Source: Strongylocentrotus droebachiensis (taxonomy: Eukaryota > Echinodermata > Echinoidea > Camarodonta > Strongylocentrotidae). From it: a stretch of 64,000 nucleotides of DNA. Positions 12,541-23,426 of this stretch are shown piece by piece. Position numbers and translations under genes: made by a program. Each line of letters begins with the position of its first letter. Position 1 is the first letter of the stretch. The stretch covers positions 152,501 to 216,500 of the forward strand of contig JAVYIG010000061.1 in NCBI GenBank assembly GCA_035222895.1. Reading direction: 5' to 3'. The notes under the pieces were generated by a model, which was not told the DNA's origin, ran no database searches, and was given only the letters and a program-made list of their open reading frames with translations.

Positions 12541-13345
12541 CAACCAATCACACCACCACCATAGATACATTCAATGTAACAATCAATCACGTAAGCAACC
12601 ACAAATATCCAATCAATCTTCCAGTAATTCATTCAATCAATCAATCAACCAATCACACCACCACCATAGATACATTCAAAGTAACACATAATCATGTAAG
12701 CAACCACAAATATCCAATCAATCTTCCAGTAATTCGTTCAACCAATCAATCAACTAATCACACCACCACCATAGATACAGTCAATGTAACACACAATCAC
12801 GTAAGCTACCACAAATATCCAATCAATCTTCCAGTATTCATTCAATCAATCAATCAACCAATCACACCACCACCATAGATACATTCAATGTGACATACAA
12901 TCACGTAAGCAACCACAAATATCCAATCAATCTTCCAGTAATTCATTCAATCAATCAATCAACCAATCACACCACCACCATAGATACATTCAATGTAACA
13001 CACAATCACGTAAATAACCACAAATATCCAATCAATCTTCCAGTAATTCATTCAATCAATCAATCAACCAATCACACCACCACCATAGTTACATTCAATG
13101 TAACACACAATCACGTAAGCAACCACAAATATCTAATCAATCTTCCGGTAATTCATTCAATCAATCAATCAATCAATCACACCACCAAAATGGATACATT
13201 CAATGTAACACACAATCACGTAAGCAACCACAAATATCCAATCAATCTTCCAGTAATTCATTCAATCAATCAACCAATCACACCACCACCATAGATACAT
13301 TCAAAGTAACAATCAATCACATAATCAACCACAAACATCCATTCA
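12540..13345. repeat. 105-bp minisatellite, about 8 copies
   Basis: The landmark CACCACCACCATAG recurs at 12551, 12656, 12761, 12865, 12970, 13075, 13180 (variant) and 13281, a spacing of 104-105 bp except the last (101). Each unit contains CAATCACGTAAGCAACCAC and ATCCAATCAATCTTCCAGTA. Because 105 is divisible by three, one frame stays open across several units; this is probably not a gene. Confidence 0.95.
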
Positions 13346-13449
13346 ATCTGACTACCAGTATTTCATTCAATCAATCAATCAATCACACAACCGATCAATC
13401 AATCGATCGATCATTCAACCAACTGAAATATATACAATCAATCTAACAG

Positions 13450-14390
13450 TCTATCATGGAATAGAACCGAGGTTAAAATCACTTGCTATCAAACCACTTT
13501 CCTACACTTTCACCACTTCTTTCGAGCTCTTCAAGTTTTTCGACTAATTATTGGAGAGGAAGCGTCAAGCACAGTGGAAGAGGTCTTTCATGTCGAAACA
13601 AATTTATTTGACACAAATAACAATATATACCATTTCTTCTGACAAACTCGATAAATATAGGTTAACATACAAATATCTTATCTCTTTCCGGCAGAAAGAA
13701 AGAAACAAAATTAACTTACAAAACATACTACGCTACTTCCAAAGAAAATTCTATCTATTCCAAAAATGTTGTTTACTTGGTTAAATGGGTGTATCATATT
13801 GAAAAAAACATTTTTGTATTAAAAAAACGGAGCTCATGAATACATAATTGGCAGTAATTTATCGGTACTTTTTCACATAGGGTATTAAATTTAGTAGTCA
13901 TTAAATTGTATGCATTATATATGTGCATACCGCTTATTGCGACAAAATTCGTTCATAGAGCATTTTCTCATGGTATTGATCATTTATAGAAGAGCACAGT
14001 TTCCAAAATAGGTTAGACAATTTCAAAAAAAAAAAATTGTTTTTCAATATTTCAGATTGACTAATCAAAGATCTGTGAGAGATAAGATGCCCATAGCCTA
14101 ATTTACCCACATTTATTATTTCGTATTTCATGTAGAGTTCAGAAATACGTGTAAACCACGTTTTCGATTAGGTTATACAGAGCCTACATTATGATGTAAA
14201 ACAAATATCATTTGGCCCCATTAAACAAAAATTGGGGCATCATTTTGTTTAAAAATCGGATTTAACAACTTCCTAATGGATAGAAGAAGAACATTATTTT
14301 GCAAAGGATCACATTTATGTATCTCTCTTATATCACGTTGCCTAGCTTTGGTCCTCATTATAATTATACATAAGACATAAAATGGTACGA
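13450..14390. other. Non-genic stretch
   Basis: AT-rich sequence; no recognised feature. Confidence 0.6.
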
Positions 14391-14399
14391 GTGGGACGA

Positions 14400-14655
14400 A
14401 AATACTAGAGTAAGGGGGAGAGAGAGGGGTATAGATAATGAGAGAGGGGGGAGAGAGAAAAAAAGGGGGAGAGAGAAAGGGAGAGGGAGAGAGAGATAGG
14501 GAGAGAGAGAGAGAGAGAGAGAGGGGGAGAGAGAGGTTCGCGGAGATGTAGTGAAGAGTGAGCGAGATTGGAAGATAGATAGATGGAGACAGAGATAGAG
14601 AGAGAAAGAGAGAGAGATAGAGAGAGGGGGAGGAAGAGAGAGAGAGAGAGAGTTC
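14400..14655. repeat. GA-rich low-complexity tract
   Basis: Long purine-rich (GA)n/(GGGA)n sequence. Confidence 0.95.
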
Positions 14656-15859
14656 CCTTGGCCTAATCTGGCGGCAAGATACTAGTGACGAACGGGACGA
14701 ATTCCTCTAGTCGATGCAATCCAGATGAGTAGCCCCACTCACTAACTTTCATGTGGCAGGATCGGTATACCCTAAGCATAATAAACCCCTTCCAGCTCGG
14801 AAAAGCACACATACGCTTCCCTTACGACTTCACATCAGTTTTGGCAAGTTTGAGAATGAAAACACACTTTGGAAGGATTTCCCTCCTTCCTATTACGAAT
14901 TTGGCAAGATTAGCTGACTAAAATAGAAACCAACTAAACATCACCTCATTAAAATCATACCATATCATTTTCTTCTCCATTCTTATACCCCCACGGTGCT
15001 TTCATCATTTTCATTATTTCTTTGAACTCGCGGTTATAAATACGTGAGCACAAAAATTCATCTTGATTATGAATACAATATTCTTAGACTAATACTATCG
15101 CTGTTTTCGCATCATGTCCGACTATACAAAACTCCTTACCACATAAATCTTGCTTATATTAGTTCCTTCTTCTAAGTTCTTCAATTGATTCAGGTCATCT
15201 TTATAAAAATGTGACGCCATACGAGTTAGCTTGCCATTGACAATTTGGGTGCAAGTTAGTTTAATGGCATTTTACACTCTCTTGCCACGACTACCATTCA
15301 TTTTGGCAATATTGTACTCGTCCATTCACTTTTTTTCCATTCACTGTCTATTCAAAGTTTAATCAATGTCAATTCAATATCCATTCAATGCCAATCCAAT
15401 ACTCTATTTGCTGCGGAACTCCTACGGATCTTCATGATTATTGTTTGCAAATTTGAATTCAAGTGAAATGCTGATTTAGAATCTGAAAGTTTGCAGATAC
15501 TGCTAAATGTCCATAAAATGCTGTAACAGATATTTTTCTTAAACCCTTACCAGTAAAATATTTTCTTACTTTAAGATATAATAACACTTATTTTGTTTAA
15601 GTTGTTGAGTCACGTGGTAAGACATTAAACGACATTGAAATGACGTTGGATGACGTTTTTCGACGTGAATACTTATGCATATAAGCTATAACTTGAGCAA
15701 TCGTTTATTAATTATTCTTGAACGTATTTATTTCCAGTTGATGTCAGGGAAAGTTCTATCTTTGACTCAAGTTGAAAGATGATTTAACACGACATTGAAT
15801 TAAGTTGCCATCTGAGGTTGAGTTCCGACGCGGTTTATAACTTCATTTTTCTTACTTTG
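14656..15859. other. 3' flank of alx4, non-genic
   Basis: Mixed unique sequence. Repeated CCATTCA/CAATTCA words lie near 15340-15400 and repeated GACGTT words near 15620-15665. No other exon was seen. Confidence 0.5.
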
Positions 15860-16276
15860 TATTTATTGGAGTCCACAAATGACGCTGAATCTCAAATGAA
15901 TAAGTGACTTTTCGTCAACGTTCTTGATTATTCTTAGGCTTATATAACACATTCATCGCGTTGATCATAGAAAATCTCTCGCTTTTCAACTCCACATCCG
16001 ACCATATTATTTTAAGGTGACGTTGACAAACTGTTTCTTTTGAAGACACATTGAAGAGATTCATAACCACTCACGACCGCGAAATAGACGTTGATACAAC
16101 CTAATTCAGACAGTCTGTTCTCTTCATGACTCTTTGGTCACAATTCATATATAATCGCGGTCACTGCAGTCATTGTTCATATATAACCGCGGTAACTTTA
16201 TTGACGTCGACCAATTTGTGGTTAATATGTGCATGACGTTACTATGACGCTCAATTTGTAGCTGATCGTCTTTGGT
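15860..16276 (-). other. alx4: Probable alx4 3' UTR with two candidate poly(A) signals
   Basis: Downstream of the stop codon, minus-strand AATAAA hexamers occur at 16202-16197 and 15867-15862. Either could end the message; no strong GU-rich element decides between them. The stretch also has a direct repeat, TCATATATAAYCGCGGTMACT, at ~16145-16165 and ~16178-16198, and several GACGTTG words. Confidence 0.4.
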
Positions 16277-16747
16277 TTAAGAGTAAGCACCTATCATTCC
16301 CATGGCAAAGTTGTGCTCCTTGGCCTTCAACCGCAGCGCGGCGATGCTATGACTGCGTCGGTCTGTCTCGATGGGTTCCACACCGCCGGTGCTCATCATG
16401 GGGGAGTGCCCCGGTAACGACGTCGGTATACTAGGCGAAGTCTGACCGGAGTAGAGTCCCGCCGCTGCCGCTGCTGCCGCGGCGGCCGACTGCGACTGCC
16501 CGTGTGCGGTTGCAGCCGCGTGGTGCGGTTGGTTGGACATTGCCTTGAAGCCGAAGTCTGATGTCATCGAGTGCATCCCCATGTAACTTGGCATGTTGGA
16601 CGTGGGCGCCATGCAGGACGAGGTGAGCTGTGTCGCCGCGGCTTGCCCGGCCCAGTTCTGCATTGGACTGGTGGTGGGGTTGAGTGATTGCAAGCCGGCT
16701 CCGAAGTTACCTAGCTGACTTGTATTCCAGGCTGAAGAACCGGTCAT
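16277..16747 (-). CDS. alx4: alx4 terminal exon: Ser/Ala/Met-rich region and OAR motif
   Basis: The exon begins after a TTTTTTCAG acceptor (CAG at 16750-16748). Its first codon happens to be ATG, but it is an in-phase continuation and not a start. It encodes 156 residues and a stop. The composition is rich in Met, Ser, Pro, Gln and Ala, with short motifs SCMAPTSNMPSYMGMHSM and a run of nine alanines (AAAAAAAAA). The last ~27 residues, RRSHSIAALRLKAKEH and NFAMGMIGAYS, form an OAR (otp/aristaless/rax) motif, a conserved autoregulatory tail of paired-like factors. Alanine runs are common in Alx/Arx-type proteins. GC content is much higher than in the flanking introns. Confidence 0.93.
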   Translation of the reverse strand: MTGSSAWNTSQLGNFGAGLQSLNPTTSPMQNWAGQAAATQLTSSCMAPTSNMPSYMGMHSMTSDFGFKAMSNQPHHAAATAHGQSQSAAAAAAAAAGLYSGQTSPSIPTSLPGHSPMMSTGGVEPIETDRRSHSIAALRLKAKEHNFAMGMIGAYS

Positions 16748-16813
16748 CTGAAAAAATAGAGGAAGAAAACATAAATAAGATTCGATGTATGAACTTCGCT
16801 ATGTCCTGATAAT

Positions 16814-16814
<1 letters not shown>

Positions 16815-16876
<62 letters not shown>
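16815..16876. repeat. (GA)n in the last alx4 intron
   Basis: Two GA runs separated by AAAAGG. Confidence 0.95.
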
Positions 16877-16879
<3 letters not shown>

Positions 16880-17011
16880 GAAGGGAGGGGGCATGAGACA
16901 GGGGCACATCAATAAATATCAATAAAAATGATTCATTCAACTTGAATTATTTAATTTATTTGCATTTAATTTGCATGAAATTTGTATATAAATATTCAAC
17001 ATAAGCTTAAT

Positions 17012-17392
17012 GATAAAGGTGAGTTCTGATCGTCCGATTGCATTGTGAAAGAAAAGGTGTGGACTGGATCAGAAAAAGTTGATCATGTAGCATATAAGTA
17101 TTTGTGTGTACTGCAAAGTTCTGGAGGCATCAAAATCATAATAAATTTGGCCAGTATTGGTAAAGTAACAAGCACTGTACACAGAAAGATGTATATGGGA
17201 CTACACAAGTGATGTCGGGGCTACTAACCTTGATTTCCCAATCTTTCTATGCTTATTACTCAGCCAGTATCCATTTTCTACCAACATTGTTGGCAAATGA
17301 CATATATTTGTAATATTAAACATTCAGTGTTAGTTTGATTCTGTGAGAATTGTTTTATTTTTTATTTTTTTAAACCAGAACTCACCTTTATC
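17012..17392 (+). mobile_element. MITE copy 1, 381 bp, in the last alx4 intron
   Basis: The TIRs are GATAAAGGTGAGTTCTG (17012-17028) and its complement CAGAACTCACCTTTATC (17376-17392). The interior is clearly homologous to the element at 31208-31584 in the same orientation, sharing CGATTGCATTGTGAAAGAAA and AGAAAGATGTATATGGGACT. There is no open frame of note. Confidence 0.85.
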
Positions 17393-17665
17393 TTTTAGGG
17401 AAATACATGAAAAGATTTCCAGAAATTTACTTAAGACTTACACAAACGCAACAGTAATGTTTGACAGACGAATAATATAAACATAGGCCTTTTGTAAGTA
17501 TAATAGTAGTTGAATAAACCATATTCCGGAATTGCTTAAAAGCTGATTTTTGTGTATTTGGGGGCAGGGAAAGTGGCAATATCCCTGTGGCGATAGTATT
17601 CAAACCACATTATGTACACAAGCTAACACACAAACATATATATACAAACAAACAAACAAACTTAC

Positions 17666-17803
17666 ATTCATTGTGCCGTATGCATCTGGTCTTGGGGCTA
17701 TAGGCATCTCATAGGGGGTCCCGGTGGCCATAGCCCTCATCGTGTTGAACTGACTGAATCGCTCTCTCTTCCTCCACTTTGCTCGACGATTCTGAAACCA
17801 TAC
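17666..17803 (-). CDS. alx4: alx4 exon: homeodomain residues 47-60 and linker
   Basis: This is a 46-codon exon. The acceptor is TTTCAG (CAG at 17806-17804) and the donor is GTAAGT beginning at 17665. Both ends are phase 0. It opens with VWFQNRRAKWRKRER, the rest of recognition helix 3: W48, F49, Q50, N51 and R53 are all present, so the DNA-contacting core is intact. The linker reads FSQFNTMRAMATGTPYEMP followed by IAPRPDAYGTMN. The EMPIAPRPDAY segment is what I recall from echinoderm Alx proteins. No frameshift or stop is seen. In the Alx1 paralogue a D2-encoding stretch is expected after this point; here the next coding sequence is the OAR-bearing exon. Confidence 0.94.
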
Positions 17804-17910
17804 CTGAAATTTTAAAGAAAACAAAATAGAATTGAAATAAATAAATTAAGAAAACCAACGCAATAATCAAGTAAACATGAAAAAAGCATTACCACTCTAA
17901 ACAACGTGAT

Positions 17911-18499
17911 CAGGGGGGTGTTTCACAAAGATCCCAATTCGAACTTGTTTGTTTGTTTGATTGATTTTATTTCTGCGTTCAAAAATATACAAATTCAAAG
18001 TCAAAGTACAAAATTTCGAACAATAACAAATACAATGAATACAATGTTTACAAAAGTAATTAAATGAAAAATCATGTACAATTATATCATTCGAAAAACA
18101 TGTACGAAGCATACAATAACATAAGAAATATGAAAATATTTTCAATAAATTAGAGAGGTAATTTGGAACGCAGGAGACCACCATCGTGAGCGGTTAGGCT
18201 GGAAATGGATGGCGGCCTCGTAACTCTAAATTGGACTTAAATATTATGGAGAGCCATTTGTAGCCTTAAAATAAAATATGTTCAAAGCGAAAATTCAAGT
18301 ATTTTAGACTTTTTATAAATTTCACATCAAGAACATGAAATCTCCTTGATCATAGAAAATTATGAATGATTTGAATCAACATTTTATGCCTCTTAAAAAA
18401 ACTTTTGCAAAATATTTTCAAAGATGCTAACGGATTTCCATAATTTTTAAGTCCAACTTAGAGATAAGTTAAACTAAGGACCTGTGAAACACCCCCCTG
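17911..18499. mobile_element. TIR element, 589 bp, CAGGGGGGTGTTTCACA ends
   Basis: The left end CAGGGGGGTGTTTCACA (17911-17927) and right end TGTGAAACACCCCCCTG (18483-18499) are a perfect inverted pair. The interior is AT-rich without a convincing transposase. The end sequence suggests a hAT- or P-like MITE, but no 8-bp target duplication was found. Confidence 0.75.
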
Positions 18500-18500
18500 G

Positions 18501-18611
18501 AATAATTCGTCCCTATTTTCACGAAGTGACGGTAGTGAACGAAAATCGCATACAATTTGCGTGCGGATTTTGCTCACTACCGTCACTTCGTGAAAACAGG
18601 AACGAATTATT
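18501..18611. repeat. 50-bp-arm fold-back hairpin
   Basis: The arms are 18501-18550 and 18562-18611 with an 11-nt loop and only a few mismatches. The core TTTTCACGAAGTGACGGTAG is inverted in the second arm. The structure begins one base after the preceding TIR element ends. Confidence 0.9.
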
Positions 18612-18769
18612 ATGACCCATCCCATCTCATCTGACGTATTTTAATTTAAAAAGGAAATGGTAAAATAATAGTTGCAAAGCGTGTATACTATAAGCATATA
18701 ATAACAACACGTATAATTTGTACAACAACATTTAGAAAGACATTAATGTCAATCAAATTCATGGTAAAT

Positions 18770-18900
18770 GTTTCATGATTGATAAATAATTAGAAATAAA
18801 GAAACATAAATAAATGCATGAATAAATAGGTGGATAAATAAATGAATGAATTAATAAATAAATCAGTATTGTGTGTAGATACAATAATCAATCAATTAAA
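18770..18900. repeat. (AAAT)n low-complexity block
   Basis: Degenerate AAATAAAT/GAATAAAT units. Confidence 0.8.
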
Positions 18901-19339
18901 TATTTAAATGATCATATAAACAAACATGTGAGCCCGCTTTCATCTTTAATGAACGCAATTGTATGTGATCATCCAAAACTGGGAAGAAAGAAAAATTGAA
19001 ATGCACCATTCAAAAGAAAGAAATATATACCCCATACAATATTTCATTCAATTAAGATATCGTTTCATAGGGCCAGCTGTTTCCTTCCATATTGCCAAAT
19101 ACCACACAGTCGAGATAGTTTGTCAAAACATTCCCCAACGAGCAATAGTGAGCGTGTTAACCAGATTTCAATTGAATCCCATTTTGCAAAAATAATAAAT
19201 CTCTCTCGATCGCTTTCCATTCAAAGTCCGCCCAATCAAAAGAGAGATTGTCGTACTTTTTTCTCTCTCCTAACTCTAAGAGTGCATAACCTTTTTAAGA
19301 TTACAATGTTGAGAGTCTATAGTAATTGTAATTCGTGTA

Positions 19340-19550
19340 CGAGTTTGGGGGTCTTCAGAGGAATGCCGTTGGTTGTGGAGTTGAAATGCGCACCGGGATT
19401 GGAACGGGGTTCGATGCGAAACTACCCGCCTTGGTTTCCCGCAGAGGTGACTTCGCCGCCTCGTATCAAAGCCGCTGACGCGATTGGGAGTGACAGCGGG
19501 GTCAGGTCGGCTGACCCGCCGGTCCGCGGCGGGCTGGGTAACCCGAGTCT
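19340..19550. other. GC-rich block adjoining the GCACACGTCTGC element
   Basis: Unusually GC- and CpG-rich sequence with GGTCCGCGGCGGGCTGGG. It may be part of a larger mobile element ending near 19694. One plus-strand frame is open through it, but I recognise no protein. Confidence 0.4.
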
Positions 19551-19551
19551 G

Positions 19552-19694
19552 TATGGAAAGCCGTTGGAGACTTTATTCACATGCCCCAGACGTATAGAAC
19601 GCGGCACACGTCTGCTAAATTGACCAATCACCGCCTGTTATTTAGCAGACGTGTGCAAGGTGTTATTAGCACGCGTGTGCCCTTTTCCAGACGG
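19552..19694 (+). mobile_element. Dispersed element copy A with alternating GCACACGTCTGCTAA motifs
   Basis: Near-identical to the inverted copy at 29107-29270, starting TATGGAAAGCCGTTGGAGAC. It contains GCACACGTCTGCTAAAT (19604-19620), its exact inverse ATTTAGCAGACGTGTGC (19640-19656) and a third inverse-type ATTAGCACGCGTGTGC (19665-19680). The first pair can form a 17-bp stem with a 19-nt loop. Confidence 0.85.
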
Positions 19695-19840
19695 GTGCGC
19701 AGAACGCTCGTAATTTGATTTTTAAGGCAACCAATCAAGTCCGCTGTTACAAAGCTGCTCAGCTCAGTACGAACGGGGCCTGCTCACTATTACAAAACTG
19801 CTCAGGTCAGTACATATTGGATGGGGGACACACCCACGGC

Positions 19841-21428
19841 CAGGCACGGATCCAGGGGGAGGGCCGAAGGGGTCTCCCCTCCCCCGCCAAAAGAGAGAGA
19901 GAGAGAGAGCTAGATAGAGAGAAGGAACAGAAGGGAAGGGGAAAGAGGAGAGAAAGTAAAGAAAGAAGAGGAAGACGAAAAGAAAAGAGGGGAAAAAAGA
20001 GATCGACGGGGGGGGGGGGGGGGGCGACTGAGGGCCTTACTTCCGAGGCCGTTGCCCCCCCCCCCCCAAAAAAAAAAGAAGGAAGGAAAGGGAAATAAAA
20101 AAGGAGAAGAGGAGACAAAGGGAAGGGGGGAAAGAAAGAAAAAAAGTAATGAAGGGAGATATCAGTTATGATTTTCTCGCCAACAATTTGTTGATCCTCG
20201 GGGGGGGGGGGGGGCGGACAAAAATAAAGAGAGTAGGAAGGGAAAAGGAAAGATGAGAGCTAAAAGGGAAAAAAAATGGAAAGAAGAAAAGATAACAGGT
20301 TAACAAAAAGGGAGGGGGTCAGATGCAATTAATCCAGCCACATGTGGTTCGGGTAGGGGGTGAAAGGACTTTGCCTCCCCCCAGGAAACTTTAAAAAGAG
20401 AGAAAGAAGGGAAGGGGAAGGGAAAGAGATGAGAGAGGGAAAGAGAAAAAAAAGGGGAAGAAAAGGTAGGGGAGATCAGTTGCGATTTTTCCCGCCAACA
20501 ATGTGTGGATCGGGGGCGAAAGGCCCTTGCCTCTCCCTCCCCCTCAGCAAAAGAGAGAGAGAGAGAGAGAGAGAGAAAGAAGGGAGGGAGGGAATGGGAA
20601 AGAGGAGAGAAAGGGAAAGAAAATAAAGAGTAAGAAGCAAATAAATATGGAAAAAGATATGCTTTCACGCTCCTATCGCGCACCCCCCCCCCCCCCCCCC
20701 CCCAAACGAGACCAAGCGCCAGATACGCCAATGGACACTACTGGTGTATCCCAAAAAAAGATTAAAACGAGGTTTATTTCTAATTCGATTTACAAATATT
20801 GTGAAATGACATAAGTAAGTTATACGTATTTATGAGTTTGTTGGAAAATCGTTCCCAAAGTTACAGTCAGTCGAGAAAAATGCCAATTTTAAGGTCTTCA
20901 TGTCCTGGCCCGCTGAACGGCGGGGCTCGGGAGACTGAGCTTTCCCTTCTCCCAACCATTTTGAAAAAGTATATTAAAAAGAAATAGAAAGAAAGAAAGA
21001 AAGGGGAAAAATAAAGAGGAAGAAAAAATGGAAAGAGGGAAAAGATATGCTTTTGCGCTCATCTCGTCTCCCCCAAACGAGACCAAGCGCCAGGTACGCC
21101 ACAAGACACCACTGGCGTACTTATTAGAAGGGGGCAGCCTCCCCCTTAAGTGGTTCATTTTTAATTCGATTTCAGTGATTTACAAATGTTGTAAAATGAC
21201 ATCATTTTTTAGTAAATTGTTGGAAAATGACGAAAGTTACAGTCAGGCGAGAAATATGCTTATTTAGAGGTCTGCACGTCAAGGCTCGCGGAACATAAAT
21301 TGGCGTGGAGTCTAGGGGCGGAGCTCCCGGAAGCTCAGGGGGCAATGGGCATTCATTACGTTTAGATGAGCATATTTAAATACCTTATTAATGACACGGG
21401 TAGGTCACTAATTGGCGTGGGGTCCAGG
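19841..21428. repeat. Purine-rich nested hAT-derived repeats, left part
   Basis: Begins with CAGGCACGGATCCAGG, a variant of the hAT-like terminus seen at 21429 and 25964. It then alternates GA-rich tracts, G-runs and internal units (CCCGCCAACAATGTGTGGAT, GAGACCAAGCGCCAG). All long frames here are low-complexity artefacts. Confidence 0.7.
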
Positions 21429-22357
21429 CAGGCGCGGATCCAGGATTTCTTAGGGGGGGGGGGGCCAAATTTGAAATTATGCGAGCCAAATATTGGTACG
21501 TAATGGTGACCAGCAGTGACGTAATGCGAGGGGGTGGATACAGGGAGGGGCGAGTTTCCCCCTCCCTCCTCCGTGAAACGCGGAAGCTTGACGTTTTATT
21601 CAATTATTAGAGAAAGTAGACAATTCGTTGTACCGTTCTCGACTCTTAATCCTCGTCCTAATTCAGTCCCCCTCCCCCTCCCGTTCAAAGTGCGGCAGCT
21701 ATTTACGTTTCATTAAATCATTAGAGAAAGAAGACGATTCGTTGTACCTATCTCTACTCTTAATCCTCGTCTGAATTCAGTTTCTCCCCTCCCGCGCGAA
21801 ACGCAGAAGCTTTGACGTTTCATTAAATTATTAGAAAGAGGGGGGAGGGGCGGGAGCTAGAAGCTCCCGATCCCCGCCGTTCCTCGGGCCATGACATGAC
21901 AAGAATCATAATTTTCTAAAACGAATAAACAAGTATAATTTACTAAAAAGTGAGGAAAAATCTCCCAAATTATGTAATTTCAGCATTATTTGTAGTCCAC
22001 TGTTATGGAATTAGAAAAAAAAACACGTTTGAATTTGATTTCCCACAAGCCCCCCCCCCCCCTATCAGTACGCCAGTATCTCCTCTTTTCCTTTTTTCTT
22101 TCCCTTTTTTCTTTCCCTTTCCTTCCTTCTCTCTTAATTCTTATTGTTTTTGATTGGGGGGGGGGGCAGCAGCCTGGGAGGCAAGGCCCTTTCGCCCCCG
22201 ATCTCCTTCTTCCCCCATTTCTTTTCTTCTTCCTCTTCTTTCTTTCTCTTTCTCTCCTCTTTCCCTTTCCCTTCTTTTCCTTTCTTCTCTCTTTTTTGTG
22301 GGAGGGGGGGGGGGGGGGCAAGGCCCGCTCGGCCCCCTCCCTCTGGATCCGCGCCTG
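21429..22357. mobile_element. hAT-like element, 929 bp, perfect 8-bp TSD
   Basis: The ends CAGGCGCGGATCCAGG and CTGGATCCGCGCCTG are inverted and bounded by GGTCCAGG on both sides (21421-21428 and 22358-22365). The interior carries two to three imperfect ~118-bp units (AATCCTCGTC / TTCGTTGTACC / TCATTAAAT) and G-runs. Same family as 25964-27227, in the opposite orientation. It is inserted in an older repeat whose halves continue on each side. Confidence 0.9.
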
Positions 22358-22365
22358 GGTCCAGG

Positions 22366-23050
22366 GGCTGAGCCCCAGGAAACTCAGGGGCTATCGGGGC
22401 ATTCATTACGTTCAGATGAGCATATTTGTTATACCTCGGAAACTCAGGGATTTTTAGGCATTTAATAACGGTCAGATAAGCATTCAGGGGCACGCCTTAG
22501 GGCCCTTGGTGGGGTCAAGGGGGTGGAGCCTCCGGAAAGTCAGGGGTTATAGGCATTTAATTACGGTCAGTTGATCATATTTTAAGACCTCATTATTTTG
22601 TGACACTGGCAGGTCACAATCAATTTTTGTCTCTTTCTCCCTACTTCTCCTGAATATACTTTTTCAAAATAGTGGAGGACCCATGCCCCGAGCCCCGCCG
22701 TTCCGCGAGCCTTGACATGTAGACCTCTAAATAAGCATACTTCTCGCCTGACTGTAACTTTGGGAATTCGTCATTTTCCAACAAACTCATAAAACAGTAT
22801 AATTTACTAAAAATTATGTCATTTCACACCATTTGTAAATCACTGAAATCGAATTAGAAATAAACCTCATTTTATTCTTGTTTGGGGGAGTACGCCTTTA
22901 GTGTCCAGTGGCGTATCTGGCGCTTGGTCTCGCTTAGGGGGGGGGGGGGGGGGCAGAGGAGCGCAAAAGCATATCTTTTCCCCCTTTTCTTTTCTTCTTC
23001 CTCTTTATTTTATTTCACTTTCTCTCTTCTATCCCTTTCCCGACCTTCCT

Positions 23051-23081
<31 letters not shown>

Positions 23082-23264
23082 TTGCTGAGGGGGAGGGGAG
23101 GCATGGGCCTTTCGGCCCCTCCCCCGATCCCCTTCTTTTACCCCTTTTCTTATCTTCTTTTTTTTTCTTTCTTTCCTTTCTCTCCTCTTTCCCTTATTTT
23201 CTCTCTCCTTTTTTGTCGGGGGGGGGGGCAAGGCCTCTCGCCCCCCGCATTAGATCCACGTCTG
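22366..23264. repeat. Purine/pyrimidine-rich nested repeats, right part
   Basis: Contains inverted copies of units seen at 20.8-21.3 kb (GTTACAGTCAG, GAACGGCGGGGCTCG, CGCTTGGTCTCG). It ends with a degenerate CAGACGTGGATC terminus in inverse orientation (~23264). I found no target duplication pairing it with 19841. Confidence 0.7.
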
Positions 23265-23426
23265 GTAGCACACACTTTAGCAGTCATGTAAAACAAACAC
23301 TTGCAAACTATTTTATTTTTTTTAATCTGAGATCTGTATACTATTATCTAGATTTGTTAAGAATAAATCATTGTCAAAATCATTCCATAAACTGGAGTAA
23401 ATAGGCCACCTTTATGACCAACATCG

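Larger units (their letters stand above)
16748..17665 (-). other. alx4: alx4 last intron, 918 bp
   Basis: The donor is GTAAGT (17665 downward) and the acceptor is at 16750-16748. The intron contains a (GA)n tract and a 381-bp MITE, which fill about half of it. No coding block resembling the Alx1 D2 segment is visible. Confidence 0.88.

Noticed and set aside
12890..13294. 134-residue frame with YPINLPVIHSINQS repeats
   Set aside because: It is produced by the 105-bp minisatellite, whose period is divisible by three. There is no non-repetitive coding content.
19120..19623. 167-residue frame ending PRRIERGTRLLN, similar to the end of a frame at 29199-29606
   Set aside because: The shared part is explained by near-identical DNA of a dispersed element, including its non-coding hairpins, and the upstream parts are unrelated.
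19841..23264. A single 3.4-kb hAT element with ends at 19841 and 23264
   Set aside because: The ends resemble the family termini, but the flanking octamers (CCCACGGC and GTAGCACA) do not match; more likely a nest of several insertions.
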